A stretch of 20,661 nt of DNA from Chloroflexota bacterium (GCA_003577005.1 QEUW01000190.1:5299-25959), one strand, 5' to 3'. Shown: positions 1 through 7,094, numbered from the stretch's first letter. The notes: generated by a model from the sequence alone, not told the origin. Made by a program: numbers and translations.

Positions 1-1137
1 GTGAGCCAGGGCCTGCAATGGGGAGCGGCGGCGCTTCTCATTGCGACGGCCGTGGCTTTGGTGCATCTCTCTGCAATTCGACAAAATTATAGCCATCTCC
101 ACTGGGAGGATGAACTCTTCTTTACCCACGAGCAAGAAGAGATCCACTGGTGGGGAGACTGTTTCCGCAAACCTCTCTGGCCAGGACTCTATCGACCGCT
201 TACCACCAATTGTTACTATTACCTGGTCGGCGCAATAGCCGGGCCAAACCCAACCACACGTGTCCAGGCACATCATTTGCTCAATGTCGTGTTTTATGCT
301 GCGAATGGTCTAGTTTTGTTTGGTCTGGGCCGGCTGTTGCTGCTGTGGCCGTGGGCACTAGTTGCAGCCGTGCTCTTTGTCTCGCGGCGCGCCCATATCG
401 AAATTGTGCTCAATACGGTCGAGTTTCAGTCGCTCGGCGCCAGCTTTTTGTCGCTTCTATCCATGCTCTGGTTCATCTGTGCCCGCCGGCAAGAGCGCCC
501 CTTCCTGCTGGGGCTCTCATCTCTGGCCCTGGCCCTGGCGCTATTGAGCAAAGAATCGGCGGTGGTTACGCCTGCAATTCTGTTGGTTTACGGGTGGCTG
601 TACGACGAGCGTAAGGGCTGGCAGTGGTATCTGGCGCCTGTTGGTGTCGCTGCGGCCTGGGGTGTGCTCTTTGTCACTTTTTTGCGCGGTTTTAGCAGCC
701 ACACCCCCACGGGTTTTGATTATACCCTGGCGCCGCTAGCGATCCTGGCGAACTACAGCGCCTATTTTATGAGCATCGCCAATCCGCTTGCCAGTGCGCC
801 CGACAACATGATCATGCCCGCCTTGCTAGAACGCCTGGCAAGTGAGAGCCTGATGGTGGCGACACTGAGCGCTTTATTCGTTCTCTGTGCTGGGATCATC
901 GCGTTTCACAGGACAGTGTCGTCCAGCATAGGTGTGTGGCTGCGCCCCTTTGCCTTTGGCATTGCGTTTTTTGCACTGGCAACGGCGCCGTACGCCATTC
1001 TCGTGGACCGCCTGTTTATGCGTTATGGATATTTCGGACATGCGGGGCTGGCGCTGGCTTCCGCAGCGTTCCTCTGGGGTAGCCTCTTGGCCGTGTGTAA
1101 GGCGTTGGGCGTTTTTATCCCAGGCAAATCTGCTTGA
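1..1137 (+). CDS. GT-C-type membrane glycosyltransferase, TMTC-like (possibly 5' partial)
   Basis: This 378-residue protein is very hydrophobic, with roughly nine or ten membrane segments. The first segment is followed by an exterior loop with an acidic motif (WEDE, about residue 35). Such acidic residues in the first loop are typical of GT-C glycosyltransferases that use polyprenyl-phosphate sugars. The block YRPLTTN (about 63) followed by HHLLNVVFYAANGLVLFGLG, and the later LLSKESAVVTPAILLVYGWL, resemble the TMTC/O-mannosyltransferase-like family. No TPR region follows, so it is shorter than TMTC proteins. It probably transfers a sugar on the outer membrane face; the substrate is unknown. 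The reading frame is open to base 1, so the GTG at base 1 may be an internal valine and the gene may start upstream. It ends in TGA 110 bases before a long hairpin. The fold class is fairly sure, the activity is not. Confidence 0.65.
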   Translation: MSQGLQWGAAALLIATAVALVHLSAIRQNYSHLHWEDELFFTHEQEEIHWWGDCFRKPLWPGLYRPLTTNCYYYLVGAIAGPNPTTRVQAHHLLNVVFYAANGLVLFGLGRLLLLWPWALVAAVLFVSRRAHIEIVLNTVEFQSLGASFLSLLSMLWFICARRQERPFLLGLSSLALALALLSKESAVVTPAILLVYGWLYDERKGWQWYLAPVGVAAAWGVLFVTFLRGFSSHTPTGFDYTLAPLAILANYSAYFMSIANPLASAPDNMIMPALLERLASESLMVATLSALFVLCAGIIAFHRTVSSSIGVWLRPFAFGIAFFALATAPYAILVDRLFMRYGYFGHAGLALASAAFLWGSLLAVCKALGVFIPGKSA

Positions 1138-1247
1138 TACGAAAGATGCGCCAATTGCTCTAAACGAAAATTGAGCCGCTCTATAAACAGGTACAGCCCG
1201 TGGTTCTGTTAGCATTTCGGCAGAGGAGAGGCTTTACGAGAATTATG

Positions 1248-1295
1248 GCAACAAAGCATAGCCCCAGACCATTGGTTGGGGCTATGCTTTGTTGC
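1248..1295. terminator. Perfect 19-bp inverted repeat, likely bidirectional terminator
   Basis: The arms at 1248-1266 and 1277-1295 are perfectly complementary over 19 bp, around a 10-nt loop. The hairpin lies between the plus-strand membrane protein ending at 1137 and the minus-strand gene ending at 1343, where a shared terminator is expected. Neither side has a clear T run, so strong stem pairing would have to do the work, or the element is a dispersed palindromic repeat. Confidence 0.6.
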
Positions 1296-1342
1296 ATGAA
1301 ATAGCAGCCCTACTGTGACGCTAAAAACCTGCCTCTCCCCTT

Positions 1343-1834
1343 TTATGAGCGTAAGGTTGCTGGCTCCCGAGACCAGCTTTCGTGCGGCGGCCGCGTCCAG
1401 TTTGCCGTGGCCAAATAGTTTGCCTCATCGGCCTCAATCATAAGCTTGTGGATGAGCACCATATCGGCATCTGGGACCGGCTCGGATGATACCACGCACA
1501 GCTCTGCTACTTTGCGCGAGAGTACAGTGCCACCGATGCTACAGTTGTGGAGCACGAGGACACGGCCACGGGTGCGAGGGATTCGGAATTGCCGGTAAGG
1601 GTCAAGGCGGCTAGGAATGTCGAGATAACCAAATTTTGCCAACTGGTTGTACTGCTCTGGGGTCAGCCGCTCACGCAGCAACTGTTCGGCGCGCCGATTT
1701 GCTAGAACACGCCCCGAGTGTTGATGAAGCCACCAGCGCACGCTCAGAAAGAGCAAGACTGCCGTTGCCGAAAGCGTCAACACCAGCGGAACCCAGGTGT
1801 CAGCCAGCCCACCTGCCCACTCTGTGAAATTCAC
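1343..1834 (-). CDS. Single-pass membrane protein, conserved hypothetical, second gene of a pair
   Basis: This 163-residue protein has one N-terminal membrane helix (about residues 14-36). A basic stretch (NRRAEQLLRE) follows, then a soluble domain with LTPEQYNQLAKFGYLDIPS, an RQFRIPRTRGRVLVL strand block, and a C-terminal block PVPDADMVLIHKLMIEADE. The layout suggests a membrane-anchored cytosolic domain. I recognise the pattern only as a conserved hypothetical family and cannot assign a function. It starts at GTG 6 nt after the stop of the 82-residue protein gene, so the two are almost certainly co-transcribed. The GTG lies inside a short palindrome (1822-1836) that could hide it in the mRNA, so translation may be coupled to the upstream gene. 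The gene ends in TAA just before the 1248-1295 hairpin. Confidence 0.6.
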   Translation of the reverse strand: MNFTEWAGGLADTWVPLVLTLSATAVLLFLSVRWWLHQHSGRVLANRRAEQLLRERLTPEQYNQLAKFGYLDIPSRLDPYRQFRIPRTRGRVLVLHNCSIGGTVLSRKVAELCVVSSEPVPDADMVLIHKLMIEADEANYLATANWTRPPHESWSREPATLRS

Positions 1835-1840
1835 AGCACC

Positions 1841-2089
1841 CTACCCGCCCGCGATACGGGGCACAACCACTGTCAAAGGTGCGGTTGCATCAAATTCGTG
1901 GATGCGCTCAGCTGTTCCATCGGGGTCGTCGAGCCGGAAAACAGCCTGGCCGCGCGCAAATGCTTCGTTTACGATTCGTTCGGCTTCGGCAATCACCTCC
2001 AACGTTTCCGGGTCTTCCTCTTCTACCTTTTCGCGTTCCCACACCAGTTCGGTATGTCCTGCGCGCCCCAGAACCTGTAGCTTATTCAT
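1841..2089 (-). CDS. Small protein with C-terminal Gly-Gly, possible ubiquitin-like/MoaD-like fold
   Basis: The ATG at 2089 is chosen because GGAGAG lies 6 nt upstream; an in-frame start at 2140 would add 17 unlikely residues. The 82-residue product reads as two beta strands (KLQVLGRAGHTELVW), one helix (ETLEVIAEAERIVNEAFARG), strands QAVFRLD and ERIHEFD, and a last strand LTVVVPRIAGG that ends exactly at the stop codon. This beta-beta-alpha-beta-beta order, the length, and the -P(x)2-3GG tail match sulfur carriers such as MoaD/ThiS and ubiquitin-like modifiers. That is an inference from pattern, not a recognised family match. No E1, E2, deubiquitinase or cofactor gene is present in the window. 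Its only partner is the membrane protein gene 6 nt downstream. Confidence 0.6.
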   Translation of the reverse strand: MNKLQVLGRAGHTELVWEREKVEEEDPETLEVIAEAERIVNEAFARGQAVFRLDDPDGTAERIHEFDATAPLTVVVPRIAGG

Positions 2090-2420
2090 CGCATTCTCTC
2101 CTTCACAGCAACTCGATTGCGGGCGAAAAGAATCTTTCACAGCTAAAGCCTATCAAACCGGCGCAACAGCGTCGATAGATAGAGGCACAGGCCCCAGGTA
2201 TAGGCCAGCTATATCTGTTAACAGGCTATGAGCGGCTTACACTTGGATTTTGTACGATGTCAAACGACAACGATATGCCCTTGTTTGTGAAAGCTAATTG
2301 CAAGTGCGGAGCCCATGCCCCGTACCCAGGACTGAGATTGTTGTTTTCATGGTAACCCCTTAATTTGACGTGTGACTTGACGTATGATGCAATGATAGCA
2401 CCGGTGAGAACGCTATAAGC
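2090..2420. other. Non-coding stretch upstream of the small Gly-Gly protein gene
   Basis: No convincing gene is seen here. A 67-codon minus-strand open frame (2226-2429) lacks a ribosome binding site and any recognisable motif. The promoter of the minus-strand pair should lie here, but no clear -35/-10 pair stands out. A 10-bp palindrome (CTGTTAACAG, 2215-2224) is too short to interpret. Confidence 0.4.
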
Positions 2421-2657
2421 GTGTCCCACCTCAATACTTTGTTCAGGCGCTCGACAGGTCTACCGGTTCAAGAACATGTCATTCAGCGCCGCGTCGAGCG
2501 CGCCAGAGAACTGCTTGTGCGGGGCGAACTACCCGCCATTCAGGTAGCGCTCGACGCAGGTTTTGCACACCAGAGCCATATGGCCCGGTGAATGCGGCGT
2601 CTTCTAAGCGTGACACCAATATCGCTGGTGCGCGGCATGCACACTATGAGCAGATGA
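2421..2657 (+). pseudogene. AraC-family HTH regulator relic
   Basis: In one frame the translation reads SHLNTLFRRSTGLPVQEHVI, continues with QRRVERARELLVRGELPAIQ and VALDAGFAHQSHMAR, then meets a TGA (2589-2591). The same frame resumes with MRRLLSVTPISLVRG before a second TGA at 2655-2657. This is the DNA-binding half of an AraC/XylS regulator: first recognition helix region, linker, and second HTH with the usual GF..QSH motif. The stop falls where the family normally continues with a Cys-Phe-Arg-Arg-type sequence. The N-terminal sensing domain and the start of the first HTH are missing, and there is no start signal. I call it a decayed fragment. Confidence 0.75.
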
Positions 2658-2986
2658 ACGCCGCACGCGCTAGCTACGACGCGCCACCGATTTCCTAACC
2701 CACCATCATTGGAATTGCGAACATCTTGCACCTTGAGGGCGCAGGACAAATCATCACTTTCTTATCGTTTCGCTGCTGCACCACCGTCATCTAATACCCG
2801 TTTCATATCGCTTGGATGCGCGATATCCTTTGTCTTACATGCCATAGACGAGCGACTTTTTCCTGGCGACAGCTTTGTGCTGCTGACACAAGTCGTGCTT
2901 GGCACGGTTTGGAGTGAAATCCGGAAGCTGAAATAGCCAATTCAACAACTGAGACGAGAACTTTATCCAAACGAGAAAGACACAAC
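2658..2986 (+). other. Intergenic region before the cation/proton antiporter
   Basis: No supported gene is seen. A 75-codon plus-strand frame (2709-2936) has no family resemblance or ribosome binding site. The antiporter promoter should lie here, but I see no near-consensus pair. The segment just before the start codon holds only a weak GAGAAAG as a possible ribosome binding site. Confidence 0.4.
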
Positions 2987-4438
2987 ATGTCAGTTTTTAC
3001 CTATCTTCTGCTAGGTGCGGCGATCCTCCTCTTGTTGGGCGTGATCTCCAGCAAAGCATCTGGCCGGCTGGGCGTACCGGCTCTTTTGCTCTTTTTGGTT
3101 ATCGGCATGTTGGCCGGGTCGGAAGGCATTGGTGGGATCGAGTTTTCCGATGTCCATCTTGCGCAGAACCTCGGCGTGATTGCCCTCATCTTCATTCTCT
3201 TTTCCGGTGGGTTTGACACAGAGTGGGCGCGGGTTCGTCCCGTGCTGCCGCATGGTCTGGTGCTGGCCACGGTCGGTGTCCTGCTCACCGCTCTGTTGGT
3301 GGGTGTCTTTGCCATACTCGTCCTTGGCTTCTCCTGGCGGGCCGGGCTCTTGCTCGGCGCCATCGTCTCTTCCACGGATGCCGCTGCCGTCTTTGCCATC
3401 CTGCGTTCGCGGGGCGTGGGGCTGCGGGGCAGCCTCCAGCCGCTCATTGAACTTGAGTCGGGCAGCAACGACCCCATGGCCATCTTCCTCACCACGGCCA
3501 TGATTGGACTCCTCCTCGACCCTGCGGCCTCGGTTTGGGGGCTGGTTCCTATGTTCCTGATGCAGATGGTCGTGGGTGGCGCCGCTGGTTATGTGTTGGG
3601 GAAGGGCATGGTCTTTATCATCAACAGGCTGAACCTGGCCTATGACGGGCTCTACCCGGTGCTGACCATTGCCCTGGTCCTGCTGGTCTATAGCGTGACC
3701 GATCTGCTTGGCGGCAATGGGTTCCTGGCGGTCTATCTGGCCGGCCTGGTGGTGGGCAACACCTACGTCATCCATCGGCGGAGCCTGATGCGCTTTCATG
3801 ACGGCCTGGCCTGGCTGATGCAGATCGTCATGTTCGTGACCCTGGGCCTCCTGGTCTTTCCTTCCCGGCTGCTTCCAATCATCGGGATCGGCCTGGTCAT
3901 CTCGGCCTTTTTGATTTTGATTGCCCGTCCAGTCAGCGTCTTTTTGTGCCTCGTGCCGTTCCGGCTGAGCTGGCGCAAAATTGCGATGGTCGGGTGGGTG
4001 GGTCTACGGGGCGCCGTTCCCATTATCCTGGCTACGTTTCCCCTGATGGCGGGTGTCCCGCAAGCGGAGACCATCTTCAACCTGGTCTTCTTCATTGTGT
4101 TGACTTCGGTGTTGATCCAGGGCAGTACAATTCCTCCGGTTGCGCGGTGGCTTCATGTTTCAGCGCCCATGCGCTTGCGCCCGCGCTCGCCCCTTGAATT
4201 CGAATCCACCAGCGGGGTTCGCGGGGAACTCGTTGAGCTCGAACTCCCTGAACATTCAACAGCAGTCGGACGGCGCCTTGTCGATCTAAGGTTGCCGGGA
4301 GGGGCGCTGCTTGTGCTGATTGGCCGGGGTGAAAGCTTCATTGTCCCCAGCGGGAGTACTACACTGGAAGCCGGTGATGTTCTGCATCTCTTGGCCGATC
4401 ACGAGGCTTTAACACAAGTCAAAGAGCGGCTCCGGTAG
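2987..4438 (+). CDS. nhaP2: K+(Na+)/H+ antiporter, CPA1 family, NhaP2 type with TrkA-C domain
   Basis: This 483-residue protein exchanges cytosolic K+ or Na+ for protons across the inner membrane. Residues 1 to about 395 form 12-13 membrane helices of the sodium/hydrogen exchanger fold. The key acidic positions of the CPA1 family are present: [10 protein letters not shown] (Asp131) and ELESGSNDP (Glu157, Asn161, Asp162). A second arginine-rich membrane block, [17 protein letters not shown], is also typical. Residues about 410-483 ([15 protein letters not shown] to the end) resemble a TrkA-C/RCK-C ligand-binding domain as in NhaP2/CvrA. E. coli NhaP2 is longer, about 578 residues, because of an extra C-terminal domain that is absent here. 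The ATG has only a weak Shine-Dalgarno sequence. It stands alone on the plus strand, with no coding partner. Family assignment is strong; the preferred cation cannot be read from the sequence. Confidence 0.88.
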   Translation: MSVFTYLLLGAAILLLLGVISSKASGRLGVPALLLFLVIGMLAGSEGIGGIEFSDVHLAQNLGVIALIFILFSGGFDTEWARVRPVLPHGLVLATVGVLLTALLVGVFAILVLGFSWRAGLLLGAIVSSTDAAAVFAILRSRGVGLRGSLQPLIELESGSNDPMAIFLTTAMIGLLLDPAASVWGLVPMFLMQMVVGGAAGYVLGKGMVFIINRLNLAYDGLYPVLTIALVLLVYSVTDLLGGNGFLAVYLAGLVVGNTYVIHRRSLMRFHDGLAWLMQIVMFVTLGLLVFPSRLLPIIGIGLVISAFLILIARPVSVFLCLVPFRLSWRKIAMVGWVGLRGAVPIILATFPLMAGVPQAETIFNLVFFIVLTSVLIQGSTIPPVARWLHVSAPMRLRPRSPLEFESTSGVRGELVELELPEHSTAVGRRLVDLRLPGGALLVLIGRGESFIVPSGSTTLEAGDVLHLLADHEALTQVKERLR

Positions 4439-4640
4439 GCCGAGCAGGTTATCCAGGCGGTTGCATCCTGGCGGCGCCGCCCGTTGATCCGCCTCAATGG
4501 GATGAGCAGACCAACGCTTTATACGAACATATAGCAACAGTGCTCAGGTCTTACAGTTGAGCCAGCTCTGCAACGGACAGTTCATTCATCAAAAGCGCCT
4601 CACCTTTGCCACACCCCGATCCAAGCCCTAAATTTACGAT
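4439..4640. other. Intergenic stretch after the antiporter gene
   Basis: No supported plus-strand gene. A short GC-rich palindromic patch occurs near 4470-4485, without a T run, so no clear terminator for the antiporter gene is seen. On the minus strand, a frame open from 4760 to a TAA at 4551 (69 codons) runs through here; it has no ribosome binding site or recognised motif and could be a relic. Confidence 0.35.
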
Positions 4641-4669
4641 TTGACAGCGGCTGGCAAAGCCGCTATCAT
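4641..4669 (+). promoter_or_regulatory. Sigma70-like promoter with a palindrome filling the spacer
   Basis: TTGACA (4641-4646) and TATCAT (4664-4669) are separated by exactly 17 bp. The spacer itself is an inverted repeat, GCGGCT-ggcaa-AGCCGC, extending to 7 bp per arm if one flanking base is counted on each side. Such a palindrome in the spacer is a plausible operator. The expected start near 4676 would give the PHP-domain operon a leader of about 225 nt. The palindrome could alternatively be a hairpin ending antiporter transcripts, but it lacks a T run. Confidence 0.55.
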
Positions 4670-4679
4670 GCCCCACAAT

Positions 4680-4721
4680 AAAAACGCCGCCTCGCAGTGC
4701 TGGAACCACTGGCAAGGCGGC
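4680..4721 (-). terminator. Intrinsic terminator on the minus strand
   Basis: The stem pairs 4686-4699 with 4707-4721, with one mismatch and one bulged base. It is followed on the minus strand by TTTTTATT. It is oriented to end leftward transcripts, although both flanking genes run rightward. Confidence 0.55.
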
Positions 4722-4759
4722 TGACCTTCCAAACTGGTGTTCGCAGTCTGGTCGGCTAC
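4680..4759 (-). ncRNA. Candidate small RNA transcription unit of about 80 nt
   Basis: A minus-strand promoter-like pair (4766-4793) would start transcription near 4759. A strong imperfect hairpin (arms 4686-4699 and 4707-4721, outer GCCGCC/GGCGGC) is followed on the minus strand by five T residues (4684-4680), the pattern of an intrinsic terminator. No minus-strand gene upstream needs this terminator. The unit would lie inside the leader of the PHP-domain operon and be antisense to it. The sequence also stays open in one frame (4760-4551), so a short coding relic is an alternative. Confidence 0.35.
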
Positions 4760-4765
4760 CTTACG

Positions 4766-4793
4766 ATTTTAGCACCTTTCTGGGCAGAATCAA
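4766..4793 (-). promoter_or_regulatory. Putative minus-strand promoter for the small RNA candidate
   Basis: Read on the minus strand, TTGATT (4793-4788) and TAAAAT (4771-4766) are spaced by 16 bp. The pair is a reasonable but not perfect sigma70 match. It gains weight from the intrinsic terminator 80 nt downstream. Confidence 0.35.
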
Positions 4794-4900
4794 AGGAGCG
4801 GCCGCTTTGACAACGGCGCGCCCGGTTGGGGCGTGGTTGGGAGGAGGCCGTTTCTTGTTGTCTTCCGCTTGAAACCACCCGATTGAGAGAAAGGACTTTC

Positions 4901-5821
4901 ATGCACAACCTTCCGTTTCAGCAGCCCGGCCGCTTTTGGAAGGGCAATTTGCATACCCACAGCACGGCGTCCGATGGGCGCTATTCCGTGGAGGAGACCT
5001 GCCGTCGCTATCGCGAGGCCGGCTACGACTTTATTGCCATGACCGACCACTTTCTAGAACGGTATGACTTTCCCCTCACCGACACCCGCAGCTTTCGTAC
5101 CGGTGGCTTTACGACCATTCTCGGCGCTGAATTGCATACTGTTGAGGTGAAAACAGAACTGGGGAACGCCTGGCATATCCTGGCCGTAGGTCTCCCGCTC
5201 GACTTTTCCCCGATCAACAACGGGGACACCGCAGCCGACCTGGCGCAGCGGGCGCTGGCGGCCGGCGCTTTTGTCGCCGCGGCGCATCCCCGCTGGTACG
5301 CCCTCACCGAGCGCGATCTCGACGACCTGGGTGCAGTGGACGCCATCGAAGTCTTCAACGGCACCGCAGTTGACCACAACGATGCGCACGATAGTTGGGC
5401 TGTCGCCGATGTGATGCTGGGGCGGGGGCGACGCTACACTTGCTGCGCCACCGATGATTACCACGGCAAGGCCGACCGCGCTGATTTTGGCCTTGGCTGG
5501 GTCCATGTCAGGAGCAGCGCGCTCGACCCAGGTAGCTTGCTTGCCGCACTCAAAGCCGGCCACTATTACTCGTCCACCGGGCCGCAGATCTTTGACATCC
5601 AGGTAGAGCCAGGAGAGAAACTCACGGTACGTTGTTCACCTGCCAACCGCATCTTTTTGACCGGCATCGGCAGTGTCAGCCGGCTCGCCTTTGGCAACGG
5701 CATCACCGAGGCAGAATTCGACCTGCGCAAGTTTGACAGCCCTTACTGCCGCGTCACCGTGCGCGATGACCGCGGCGGGCGGGCCTGGTCCAATCCCATC
5801 TGGTTTGAGGATCGCTCATGA
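4901..5821 (+). CDS. PHP-domain metallohydrolase, CehA/McbA-like
   Basis: This 306-residue protein is a cytosolic PHP-fold metal-dependent hydrolase (phosphoesterase or amidohydrolase type). Metal-ligand motifs are in order: NLHTHSTASDG (His18, His20, Asp25), MTDH (Asp49, His50), GAELHT (Glu77, His79), AAHPRW (His129) and TDDYHGK (Asp185, Asp186, His188). Residues about 220-306, starting HYYSSTGPQIFDI, form the beta-rich tail usual in the CehA/McbA group. The ATG at 4901 is chosen because AAAGGA lies just upstream; an in-frame start at 4826 adds 25 residues that match nothing. Its TGA overlaps the ATG of the next gene (ATGA), so the two enzymes are translationally coupled. The natural substrate is unknown; family members cleave phosphoesters, esters or carbamates. 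Confidence 0.82.
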   Translation: MHNLPFQQPGRFWKGNLHTHSTASDGRYSVEETCRRYREAGYDFIAMTDHFLERYDFPLTDTRSFRTGGFTTILGAELHTVEVKTELGNAWHILAVGLPLDFSPINNGDTAADLAQRALAAGAFVAAAHPRWYALTERDLDDLGAVDAIEVFNGTAVDHNDAHDSWAVADVMLGRGRRYTCCATDDYHGKADRADFGLGWVHVRSSALDPGSLLAALKAGHYYSSTGPQIFDIQVEPGEKLTVRCSPANRIFLTGIGSVSRLAFGNGITEAEFDLRKFDSPYCRVTVRDDRGGRAWSNPIWFEDRS

Positions 5822-6906
5822 CCGAAATCGGCCGGCACAAGACCGAACTAGATACGCCCATCCTTTGGGTAGACCTGGACCAACTGGAGCAAAACATTGC
5901 TAACCTAGCCCAACACTGCCGCCAGGCTGGTGTTAACTGGCGCCCCCACACCAAAGGCATCAAGACGCCGGCCATCGCTCACAAGCTGCTGGCGGCCGGC
6001 GCCATCGGCGTTACCTGCGCCAAACTGGCCGAAGCCGAAGTGATGGCGGCCTCGGGCATCACCGACATCCTGGTCGCCAACCAGGTGGTAGGTCCGCAGA
6101 AGATTGCACGGCTGGTCAATCTGCTCCGCCATGCCGATGTCAAGATCGCAGTGGACAACGCCGCTGTTGTAACTGCGCTTGGCGAGGCGGCCACGGCGAA
6201 GGGCGTCACTGCTGGCGTGCTGATCGAGGTCAACACCGGCATGGACCGGGCCGGCGTCTTACCCGGCGAACCGGCGCTGGCGCTGGCCCGCCATGTGGCG
6301 GCAACTCCTGGTCTGCGCCTGCGCGGGTTGATGGCATGGGAAGGCCATACGCTGGCTTTCCCCGACCCGGAGCAAAAACGGCGTGGAGTCGAGGAGAGTA
6401 TCAGGTTGTTGCTGGAAACGGTGGAGCGCTGTCGCCGCGCCGGTTTGCCCATCGAGATCGTCAGTTGTGGTGGCAGCGGCACTTATCAGATCACAGCCGC
6501 CATCCCGGGCGTCACCGAAATCCAGGCCGGCGGCGGTATCTTTGGCGATGTGACTTACCAGGGATGGGGCGTGCCGTTCGCACCGGCGCTCTTTGTCCAG
6601 AGCATGGTCACCAGCCGCCCGACCCCACAGCGGGTCATTATCGACGCCGGGTTCAAGACCCTGCCGCGCGGCTTTGCCGCACCCCGGCCACTGGGGTTAC
6701 CAGGGGTCAAGACTCTCTCCCTTTCTGCCGAACATGGTAATATCACTCTGGAGGAATCTAGCCAGACACCCAACGTAGGGGATGTGATCGACCTGGTCGT
6801 CGGTTACAGCGATGCCACTGTCTGCCTCCACGAGCAGTTATACGGCATCCGCAACGGCCAGGTGGAAACCATCTGGCCGATTCTGGGCCGGGGCAAGCTC
6901 CGCTGA
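5818..6906 (+). CDS. PLP-dependent D-threonine aldolase/D-serine dehydratase family enzyme
   Basis: This 362-residue fold-type III PLP enzyme has an alanine-racemase-like barrel and a C-terminal beta domain. The N-terminal DTPILWVDLDQLEQNI and WRPHTKGIKTPAIAHKLL match the DSD1/D-threonine aldolase family, with the PLP lysine most likely Lys46. VEVNTGMDRAGV-like (IEVNTGMDRAGV), LMAWEGH and SCGGSGTY are further family motifs. A metal site is suggested by SAEHG (His306) and GYSDATVCLHE (Asp332, His338), but the latter differs from the P-x-H-x-C-type motif of characterised D-serine dehydratases. Exact substrate is therefore uncertain; a D-beta-hydroxy amino acid is likely. It follows the PHP-domain gene with a 4-bp overlap and is the last gene of that operon. 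The MITE-like element begins 10 bp after its stop. Confidence 0.82.
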   Translation: MTEIGRHKTELDTPILWVDLDQLEQNIANLAQHCRQAGVNWRPHTKGIKTPAIAHKLLAAGAIGVTCAKLAEAEVMAASGITDILVANQVVGPQKIARLVNLLRHADVKIAVDNAAVVTALGEAATAKGVTAGVLIEVNTGMDRAGVLPGEPALALARHVAATPGLRLRGLMAWEGHTLAFPDPEQKRRGVEESIRLLLETVERCRRAGLPIEIVSCGGSGTYQITAAIPGVTEIQAGGGIFGDVTYQGWGVPFAPALFVQSMVTSRPTPQRVIIDAGFKTLPRGFAAPRPLGLPGVKTLSLSAEHGNITLEESSQTPNVGDVIDLVVGYSDATVCLHEQLYGIRNGQVETIWPILGRGKLR

Positions 6907-6916
6907 TAGGGAGTAG

Positions 6917-7035
6917 GTGTACTGACAAATGAAGTTAGGTCATGCAATCCAGGTGCAACGCACTTTGTCAAGTGCGTTGCACCTCCCGGCGGCTACCCAA
7001 CTTGATTTGTCAATACACTTGATTTGTCAATACAC
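6917..7035. mobile_element. MITE-like element with nested inverted repeats
   Basis: The 19-bp end at 6917-6935 matches the inverted complement of 7017-7035 with only two mismatches (core TGACAAAT). The right end is tandemly doubled, with a 17-bp unit at 7000-7016 and 7017-7033. A perfect 15-bp hairpin (6951-6965 with 6970-6984, loop TGTC) lies inside. GTAG occurs directly on both sides (6913-6916 and 7036-7039), as a possible target duplication. No transposase is encoded. It could be a non-autonomous transposon or a dispersed palindromic repeat. Confidence 0.6.
6951..6984. terminator. Perfect 15-bp hairpin inside the MITE-like element
   Basis: The arms pair perfectly around the 4-nt loop TGTC. 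Lying between convergent operons, it may help end transcription from both sides, although there is no T run. Confidence 0.45.
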
Positions 7036-7090
7036 GTAGGGAATAGGGAGTGGGAAGTGGGAACACTGCTCCCTATTCTCCACTCCCTAC
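7036..7090. repeat. GGGAG-type inverted repeat next to the mrpG stop
   Basis: A perfect 10-bp stem (7041-7050 with 7069-7078) sits inside a longer imperfect repeat whose ends read GTAGG and CCTAC. It begins right after the MITE-like element and ends 4 bp before the mrpG stop codon. A related fragment (TAGGGAGTAGG) occurs at 6907-6917 on the other side of the element, so the element may have inserted into this repeat. It could act as the mrp operon terminator. Confidence 0.5.
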
Positions 7091-7094
7091 GCCC

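Noticed and set aside
874..1215. 113-codon minus-strand frame over the end of the first gene
   Set aside because: Shadow of the membrane protein gene; no start signal.
1822..1836. TGTGA-N3-TCACA as a CRP-type site
   Set aside because: The spacer is 3 bp rather than 6, and it lies over a start codon inside an operon.
2215..2224. CTGTTAACAG palindrome as an operator
   Set aside because: Only 10 bp, a single copy, with no promoter elements around it.
2226..2429. 67-codon minus-strand frame
   Set aside because: No ribosome binding site, no recognisable motif, and partly overlaps the AraC relic.
3011..3799. 262-codon frame antisense to the antiporter gene
   Set aside because: Polar, low-complexity composition mirrors the membrane-protein codons on the other strand; no start signal or family match.
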